From Candidatus Pacearchaeota archaeon (GTDB lineage Archaea; Nanoarchaeota; Nanoarchaeia; Pacearchaeales; GW2011-AR1), in assembly GCA_002690445.1 (NCBI GenBank), contig NZER01000297.1, forward strand, positions 1 through 9,423: DNA of 9,423 nucleotides, given 5' to 3'. Below are positions 5,920-9,423 of this stretch, one piece after another. The notes under the pieces are model-generated. The model did no database searches and was not told the origin of the DNA. It worked only from the letters and a program-made list of their open reading frames with translations. Both the position numbers and the translations under genes were made by a program. The stretch's first letter is position 1; each line of letters begins with the position of its first letter.

Positions 5920-6111
5920 ATGGCAAAGAGGATTACCAAGTTCAAAAAAAAGAAAGAAAAGGAGGTAAAAGAAATGACATTACCCACAAAAAAAGGGACA
6001 ATAAAATGGAAAGATAACAAAAAATTTATTGCTAAATCCAGTAGAAAAACAGGTAAGAACACATACACAACAGTATGGCAAGAATTACCAAAGAAAAAAT
6101 CAAGGAGGTGA
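5920..6111 (+). CDS. Tiny basic protein B (63 aa, or 45 aa from an internal start)
   Basis: Basic protein, MAKRITKFKKKKEKEVKE and then MTLPTKKGTIKWKDNKKFIA, ending QELPKKKSRR; about +19 net charge. Two starts are credible. ATG 5920 has GGAGG ten bases upstream. ATG 5974 (residue 19) has GGAGGT (5961-5966), eight bases from GGAGG, the spacing seen at neighbouring genes. The first 18 codons overlap the 48-bp repeat copy, where substitutions better preserve another frame (RGLPSSKKRKKRR and stop, 5927-5968). That favours 5974 as the original start and makes the N-terminus a by-product of duplication. The C-terminal core (TIKWKDNKKFIAKSS...TTVWQEL) may be a small beta fold. The end encodes the SD of gene C. 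Function is unknown. Confidence 0.66.
   Translation: MAKRITKFKKKKEKEVKEMTLPTKKGTIKWKDNKKFIAKSSRKTGKNTYTTVWQELPKKKSRR
5926..5973 (+). repeat. 48-bp imperfect direct repeat, copy 2
   Basis: Second copy of 5747-5794, 43 of 48 identical and without gaps. Just before it, 5917-5929 (AAAATGGCAAAGA) matches the start of gene A (5793-5805) exactly, so this segment looks like a mosaic of a gene A start and a 1090-aa gene tail. It again ends in stop plus SD (AGGAGGTAA) and leads to ATG 5974. Confidence 0.75.
6104..6111 (+). promoter_or_regulatory. Perfect SD of gene C, fused to the stop of gene B
   Basis: GGAGGTGA is the full complement of the conserved archaeal 16S rRNA 3' end. It lies six bases before ATG 6118. 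Its bases also encode the final Arg codons and TGA stop of gene B. Confidence 0.75.
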
Positions 6112-6117
6112 AAAGAA

Positions 6118-6225
6118 ATGCCAGCAAGAAAACAACATAGAGTAAAAGGACACTTAAGAAAAGTTCCTGGCTCTAGTAAAAAGATTAGAGTAAAACCACA
6201 TTTAGCTAAAAATGCAAAGAGGTAA
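6118..6225 (+). CDS. Tiny, highly basic repeat protein C (35 aa)
   Basis: A 35-residue protein with no acidic residues: eight Lys, five Arg and three His. Two short units are visible, RVKGHLRKVPG (residues 8-18) and RVKPHLAKNAK (24-34), sharing the pattern RVKxHLxK. Such RVKxH repeats occur in small basic archaeal and viral proteins and suggest nucleic-acid contact, but no function is assigned. A perfect SD (GGAGGTGA) precedes the ATG by six bases. The TAA stop overlaps the AGAGGT SD used by the next gene. It is probably part of a virion nucleoprotein set with A and B. Confidence 0.72.
   Translation: MPARKQHRVKGHLRKVPGSSKKIRVKPHLAKNAKR
6219..6223 (+). promoter_or_regulatory. SD that supports an AUA start for the 191-aa gene
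   Basis: GAGGT within AAAGAGGTAA, the end of gene C. ATA 6231 begins eight bases after AGAGG, the same spacing as SD-to-ATG in neighbouring genes. No ATG, GTG or TTG exists in this frame between the in-frame stop at 6207 and ATG 6297. Confidence 0.55.
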
Positions 6226-6230
6226 TTAAA

Positions 6231-6806
6231 ATAGCAGAACAAGATGAATATCAACAAGTAGAAACAAACACGAACTTTGCTCCTCCCCCAGGAGCAATGC
6301 CTTATAGGGATTTACAAACATCAGACTTAATTAAATTTCAATTAGATCCTGAAGGTATCTTAGATTCAATAGAGAGAACTCTAAGAGGACAAATATTTGA
6401 TGACATAAGACAAGATTGGATAGTTCCAAAAGGTGGAGTAGCTTTGATGAATGAGAAAGGAGTTACAACATTAATGAATGTTGTTATACGTCCAAGAGTT
6501 AACAAGAATGTTTACCTTACAAATCTTTCAGAACCAGAAATAAAAAAAATAATGTATAAAACAATGTTAAATATAGTTGAAAAGTTATTTGTTAGTAGGA
6601 AAGAATACGAGATAGAAAAAGATAACTTAGATGTTATCTTACATTTAATAGAAGATAATCTTCTTTTTGCGTTGAATCGTTCATTAGATGAAGGAGAAAG
6701 AAACTTCTTAAAGACAACAGAATCAGTTAAAGAGATTAGAACTGTTGGTGGAGCACAACCACCAAAGAGATCTTTATTCAACAGACCAAAACTCGGAGGT
6801 GGCTAA
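6231..6806 (+). CDS. Helical hypothetical protein, likely structural (191 aa, probable AUA start)
   Basis: From ATA 6231 the protein begins (M)AEQDEYQQVETNTNFAPPPG and continues into the body at ATG 6297 (MPYRDLQTSDLIKFQLDPEG). The body is largely alpha-helical, with conserved-looking stretches: ILDSIERTLRGQIFDD, PKGGVALMNEKGV, VNKNVYLTNLSEPEI and LDVILHLIEDNL. The tail is Gly/Pro/Arg-rich (GGAQPPKRS...KLGGG). No catalytic motif is seen. ATG 6297 has GGAG only two bases upstream, which is too close, and would leave the only sizeable gap in a packed operon; ATA 6231 has a well-placed SD. The last codons (GGA GGT GGC TAA) form the SD of the next gene. Position among structural-type genes suggests a virion or assembly role. 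The 169-aa version from 6297 is the conventional fallback. Confidence 0.75.
   Translation: MAEQDEYQQVETNTNFAPPPGAMPYRDLQTSDLIKFQLDPEGILDSIERTLRGQIFDDIRQDWIVPKGGVALMNEKGVTTLMNVVIRPRVNKNVYLTNLSEPEIKKIMYKTMLNIVEKLFVSRKEYEIEKDNLDVILHLIEDNLLFALNRSLDEGERNFLKTTESVKEIRTVGGAQPPKRSLFNRPKLGGG
6795..6802 (+). promoter_or_regulatory. Near-perfect SD that points to a second AUA start
   Basis: GGAGGTGG, also encoding Gly-Gly at the end of the 191-aa protein. ATA 6808 lies eight bases after GGAGG, as for the other genes of this operon. The conventional candidate GTG 6799 lies inside the SD itself and has no SD of its own. Confidence 0.55.
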
Positions 6807-6807
6807 G

Positions 6808-7479
6808 ATAGCATTTGAACAATTATTACCAACAAGTATAACACAAGGAGTAGGGTTTGGAAACTTTGCATCAGTAGGATTATTTGCATTCTATGTGTTA
6901 ATGTATATTATAGTAATAGGTGGAGGATTCTTTTTTTACTATTATTACATGATTAGATTTAATCATAAGGTTGTTATATTTAAAAAATCTGGAGATGTTA
7001 ATTTAATTGTAGAAGATAGAGGACAAATCCATAGAACTAAAGGAGGACAACAATCTTTTAGATTCTTAAAGAAAAAAAATGTTTCTCTACCAGTTCCAGA
7101 TTATAAATTCACTTGTCCAACAACTAAGGGCAAACCAGTCTTATTCTTTTATCAGTTTTCAGATAGTGAATTAGTTCCTTTGAATGTTGATGTTTCCACA
7201 AATCCAGGAATAACATTAACACCATTAGAAGCTGATATGAGAAATTGGTTTGTGTTAACACAAAAAGCAATCAATGAAAGATATAATCAACCAAGTTTTT
7301 GGCAAACTTATGGTGGTATTGTATCTGTATTTGGTGTAATGATATTTACTGTTATTGCTTTATGGATGACATTAGGAAAGATAAATGACTTAGGTGGTTC
7401 AATGGCTGCTTTAGGAAACTCAATTAAGGAAGCAGCAATAGCTCTTGGACAACAAGCTGTTCCAGGAGCAGCACCATGA
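6808..7479 (+). CDS. Two-TM membrane protein, putative virion or envelope component (about 223 aa)
   Basis: From ATA 6808 the protein is (M)AFEQLLPTSITQGVG..., with a long hydrophobic segment at about residues 22-47 (VGLFAFYVLMYIIVIGGGFF and aromatic YYYY). The soluble middle, about 50-165, is basic and beta-like (NHKVVIFKKSGDVNLIVEDR ... VPDYKFTCP). A second membrane helix at about 169-188 (GIVSVFGVMIFTVIALWMTL) is followed by an Ala-rich amphipathic tail (GGSMAALGNSIKEAAIALG). The positive-inside rule puts the middle domain inside and both ends outside. No family is recognised. GTG 6799 would add MAK in front and is the conventional alternative; TTG 6745 has no SD. ATGA overlap with the next gene. 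An inner-membrane or virion-envelope role is inferred from context. Confidence 0.76.
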   Translation: MAFEQLLPTSITQGVGFGNFASVGLFAFYVLMYIIVIGGGFFFYYYYMIRFNHKVVIFKKSGDVNLIVEDRGQIHRTKGGQQSFRFLKKKNVSLPVPDYKFTCPTTKGKPVLFFYQFSDSELVPLNVDVSTNPGITLTPLEADMRNWFVLTQKAINERYNQPSFWQTYGGIVSVFGVMIFTVIALWMTLGKINDLGGSMAALGNSIKEAAIALGQQAVPGAAP

Positions 7480-7625
7480 AACTATTTAATTGTACTAAGG
7501 TAAGTATCTTTGAAGAACAAAGATATGCAGAAACAGAACATAAGGTTGTTCCTTTAAAGAAGATAGAACAGTATCTAAAAGACTTTGCAGTAGGAGAAGA
7601 AATAGAAATTAAGAGAATAAAATGA
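7476..7625 (+). CDS. Small hypothetical protein (49 aa) between membrane and fibre genes
   Basis: A 49-residue soluble protein, MKLFNCTKVSIFEEQRYAET then EHKVVPLKKIEQYLKDFAVG and EEIEIKRIK. The predicted layout is strand, helix (KKIEQYLKDF), strand (EEIEIKRI), a compact alpha/beta peptide. A GGAG lies seven bases upstream. The ATG overlaps the preceding TGA, and its own TGA overlaps the next ATG (ATGA at both ends), so it is locked into the operon by coupling. No domain is recognised. Confidence 0.7.
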   Translation: MKLFNCTKVSIFEEQRYAETEHKVVPLKKIEQYLKDFAVGEEIEIKRIK

Positions 7626-8764
7626 GGTGGATTTATTATATTATGATGATATTATTAACAATACCTTTAGTGATGGGAGCAGTTCCACAATCATTAGATG
7701 TAAATGGAATAGTTTACGATACAGATGGAAATGTTATTAATGGTACTGCTAACTTTACATTAAGTCTATACAACACAGCAACAGGAGGAAGTGCTGCTTT
7801 TGAACAAAGTTTTACTGATCTTGCTGTTTCTCGTGGTTTCTTTGCTACTGTTTTTGATGGGATTGATGAATCTTATTTGATAAACAATTCAGATACTTAT
7901 GTTGGTGTTACAGTAAATGATGATAGTGAAGCTTCACCAAGAATTAATATTACTTCTGTTCCTTATTCTTTGAATGCTGGTAATGCTTATTGGGATAAGT
8001 TTGGTAATGATATAACTTATACAGATGGTAATGTTGCTATTGGAAATAATAAAGCTAATGTAACAGGATTATTAATTGATGGTTCTTTAGAAGTTACAGG
8101 AAATTATAAAGGGGATGGTTCTTTATTAACAGGAATATTAACTTCAATTGATTTATCTAATTACTTAACAAATAATGAGAGTGATACTTTCTTTGAGTTA
8201 GTTTCTGGTAATAATAATTTCTCTTCAACTAATGTTGGTATTGGAACAGGTGAACCATTATCTGAATTACATATTTCATCTTCAACCGCTTCAGCTATAA
8301 GATTAGCTGACACATCAGATACAACTGCATTAGGAGCATTATTATTCTATGGTGGTTCAACTTTAAGAGCAGAGATACAAGGAAGAAATGATGCAACAAC
8401 AGGATCTACTATTTATTGGAGATTAGATGATGCTGAAAAAATGAGATTGACAAGTGCTGGAAATCTTGGTATCGGAATAACTACACCACAAGCAGTATTG
8501 AATGTTCATAATACATCAGCTATTTCAGTTCCTTATCTTAATATTTCAGATAGTGGTTTTGATCATTTTAGAGTTGAACAAAGTGGAGATACTTTTATCG
8601 GTAATAGTTTGAATGTTACACAAAATATTACATTAGAAACAGGAAGTATTGAATTAAATAACACAAGAAGAATATGTTTGGATGGTTCAGCTTGTACAAT
8701 GTTCATCTGTGCAAATGCAACTACCATCATAATTAACAATAATGATACAACGGTAGATTGCTAA
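7622..8764 (+). CDS. Secreted surface/tail-fibre-like adhesin (380 aa)
   Basis: Signal peptide at residues 1-19 (MRWIYYIMMILLTIPLVMG, cleavage near AVPQS). An N-terminal beta domain follows (about 20-105, LDVNGIVYDTDGNVINGTAN) and closes with SPRINITSVPYSLNAGNA, a linker typical of surface and tail proteins. Next are fibre modules: GNVAIGNNKANVTG, LEVTGNYKGDGSLLTGI (about 155-172), NVGIGTGEPLSELHISSS, then a SxAIRLADTS...EIQGRNDATTGS domain and AGNLGIGITTPQAVLNVHNT. The end is a cysteine-containing cap (ICLDGSACTMFICANATTII). These repeats usually form trimeric beta fibres for attachment, so the protein is probably the host-binding fibre or an archaeal adhesin. Many N-x-T/S sites allow N-glycosylation. 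No strong SD; coupled by ATGA to the gene before. Confidence 0.82.
   Translation: MRWIYYIMMILLTIPLVMGAVPQSLDVNGIVYDTDGNVINGTANFTLSLYNTATGGSAAFEQSFTDLAVSRGFFATVFDGIDESYLINNSDTYVGVTVNDDSEASPRINITSVPYSLNAGNAYWDKFGNDITYTDGNVAIGNNKANVTGLLIDGSLEVTGNYKGDGSLLTGILTSIDLSNYLTNNESDTFFELVSGNNNFSSTNVGIGTGEPLSELHISSSTASAIRLADTSDTTALGALLFYGGSTLRAEIQGRNDATTGSTIYWRLDDAEKMRLTSAGNLGIGITTPQAVLNVHNTSAISVPYLNISDSGFDHFRVEQSGDTFIGNSLNVTQNITLETGSIELNNTRRICLDGSACTMFICANATTIIINNNDTTVDC
7672..7692 (+). repeat. 21-bp exact repeat, copy 2 (signal-peptide cleavage region of the fibre gene)
   Basis: Identical to 5082-5102 but in another reading frame; the repeat begins at codon position 3 and encodes Met-Gly-Ala-Val-Pro-Gln at residues 18-23. 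It spans the predicted signal-peptidase site. Confidence 0.75.
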
Positions 8765-8765
8765 G

Positions 8766-9423
8766 ATGTTAAAAAAAATATATATTATGGGATTAATACT
8801 ATTAATGATGGTAATAATACAAATAGATATAAGTGAAGCAGATAAGGTAGAAGGAACATCTATTGAATTAGAAAGAACTTCTCCTTCAACAGAACACTTT
8901 ATCTATGAAAATGTACAGACTGCTCAAGAAATAAGAATAAAAGGAAGTTTCTTTGATAGTTTACAAAATGATTATCCTATCTATAATGGTTCAGGATACT
9001 ATAAGATGTCAGAAGCAGTAAAGATAACTCCTACTTTAACTGGATTAAAGTTTGTAACAAATGAAGGAGTTGAATGTACTGTTGATAATACAGAGATGAG
9101 GTATGGGGACTACAATATTTTTGATATAAGAACCTCAAAACAGCAATATAAGTTTAATATAGATTCCAATTTTACTAATCTTAATTGTAATGCTAACACC
9201 ACTAATTTAGGGGGTAATTTGTATCAAATAGGGCACTACATTATAAGTTTAAATCCATCTTTCTTTGATAATTCCACAGGTGATTTCAATTCAGGAGTTT
9301 TTTCAAACACAACAACAGATGGGGAAAATGTAACTTTAAATGCTTCAGGTTTTGATGTAGGATATACTGCTGACCAAGTTCCAGATATGACTTCAGCAAC
9401 AGCACCAAGTGGAGAAGTAACAG
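8766..9423 (+). CDS. Secreted surface protein, partial (219 aa visible)
   Basis: Starts one base after the fibre gene's stop (TAAGATG) and runs off the window. Residues 1-26 form a signal peptide or N-terminal membrane anchor (MLKKIYIIMGLILLMMVIIQ, ending ISEA). The exported part is acidic and rich in N, S, T, Y and F, with many N-x-S/T sequons (NGS, NFT, NTT, NST, NVT, NAS), as expected of a glycosylated archaeal surface or virion protein. Two Cys in the visible part (in VECTVDN and NLNCNAN) could form a disulphide. Segments such as EIRIKGSFFDSL and YQIGHYIISLNPSFF suggest a beta-sandwich fold. No family is recognised. There is no SD, so it is coupled to the fibre gene. It is likely a partner of the fibre in host attachment or envelope display, by context. 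Confidence 0.75.
   Translation, partial: MLKKIYIMGLILLMMVIIQIDISEADKVEGTSIELERTSPSTEHFIYENVQTAQEIRIKGSFFDSLQNDYPIYNGSGYYKMSEAVKITPTLTGLKFVTNEGVECTVDNTEMRYGDYNIFDIRTSKQQYKFNIDSNFTNLNCNANTTNLGGNLYQIGHYIISLNPSFFDNSTGDFNSGVFSNTTTDGENVTLNASGFDVGYTADQVPDMTSATAPSGEVT

Noticed and set aside
5903..5968. 21-aa ORF in the third frame (TTG start, ends RGLPSSKKRKKRR)
   Set aside because: Probably a relic of the duplicated tail of the large gene rather than a gene; no SD before TTG 5903. Kept only as evidence for the duplication.
5950..5976. A8 run (TTC AAA AAA AAG) as a programmed frameshift site
   Set aside because: A shift there would join fragments with no recognisable product; the region is simply K-rich and duplicated.
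2690..6781. Long minus-strand ORFs (2690-3076, 3629-4066, 4280-4720, 5441-5926, 5868-6257, 6512-6781)
   Set aside because: All are antisense to well-supported plus-strand genes. They arise from the purine-rich, K/R/E-rich coding strand; their products are Ser/Phe/Leu/Asn-rich with no motif, SD or promoter.
6745..6807. TTG start at 6745 for the membrane protein
   Set aside because: No SD, and it would create a 62-base overlap; ATA 6808 (or GTG 6799) fits the operon's pattern better.
1..9423. tRNA, rRNA, CRISPR arrays, transposons, integrase or att sites
   Set aside because: No cloverleaf, spaced repeat array, DDE/tyrosine-recombinase motif or terminal inverted repeats were seen by reading both strands; a covariance-model or profile search could still find diverged ones.

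Overview
This window looks like part of a virus, provirus or other mobile element of an AT-rich archaeon, most likely a DPANN-type host. Several signs point to archaea. There are TATA boxes, one with a purine-rich BRE-like element directly upstream. Start codons lie only a few bases from the predicted transcription start. Several Shine-Dalgarno (SD) sequences are close to perfect (GGAGGTGA, GGAGGTGG). A surface protein carries the 'GDGSLLTGI ... GIG' modules that are common in DPANN genomes and in tail-fibre-like proteins. No tRNA, rRNA, CRISPR array or insertion sequence is visible. The host assignment is an inference.

Left part (1-942, minus strand): a leftward operon of very small genes. 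In order of transcription it holds a 53-aa zinc ribbon, a 75-aa unknown, a 49-aa unknown, three tiny single-pass membrane proteins (50, 41 and 32 aa), and a gene cut by the window edge. Most junctions overlap or abut (TAATG, TAAATG, ATGA). Positions 943-1101 hold a TATA/BRE promoter, a perfect TTTTAAGC/GCTTAAAA palindrome and a strand-specific RNA hairpin, but no convincing gene.

Middle left (1102-2441, minus strand): a 145-aa helical protein overlaps by four bases a 301-aa P-loop ATPase with a C-terminal helix-turn-helix. The ATPase resembles viral packaging and Zot/FtsK-HerA ATPases. A 75-bp divergent control region (2442-2516) separates this pair from the rightward genes.

Right part (2517-9423, plus strand): one long, tightly packed operon. 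It starts with a 1090-aa basic protein that has no Cys, no Trp and no Met after residue 1, but has a HELLH metallopeptidase-like motif. Three tiny, strongly basic proteins follow (40, 63 or 45, and 35 aa). Next come a 191-aa helical protein and a 223-aa protein with two membrane segments; both are best explained by AUA start codons. A 49-aa protein and two secreted surface proteins end the window, the last running off the edge. The most economical reading is a virion morphogenesis module: packaging ATPase on one strand; large scaffold or structural protein, basic nucleoprotein-like peptides, membrane protein and host-binding fibres on the other. No capsid gene is recognisable, so the virion type cannot be named.
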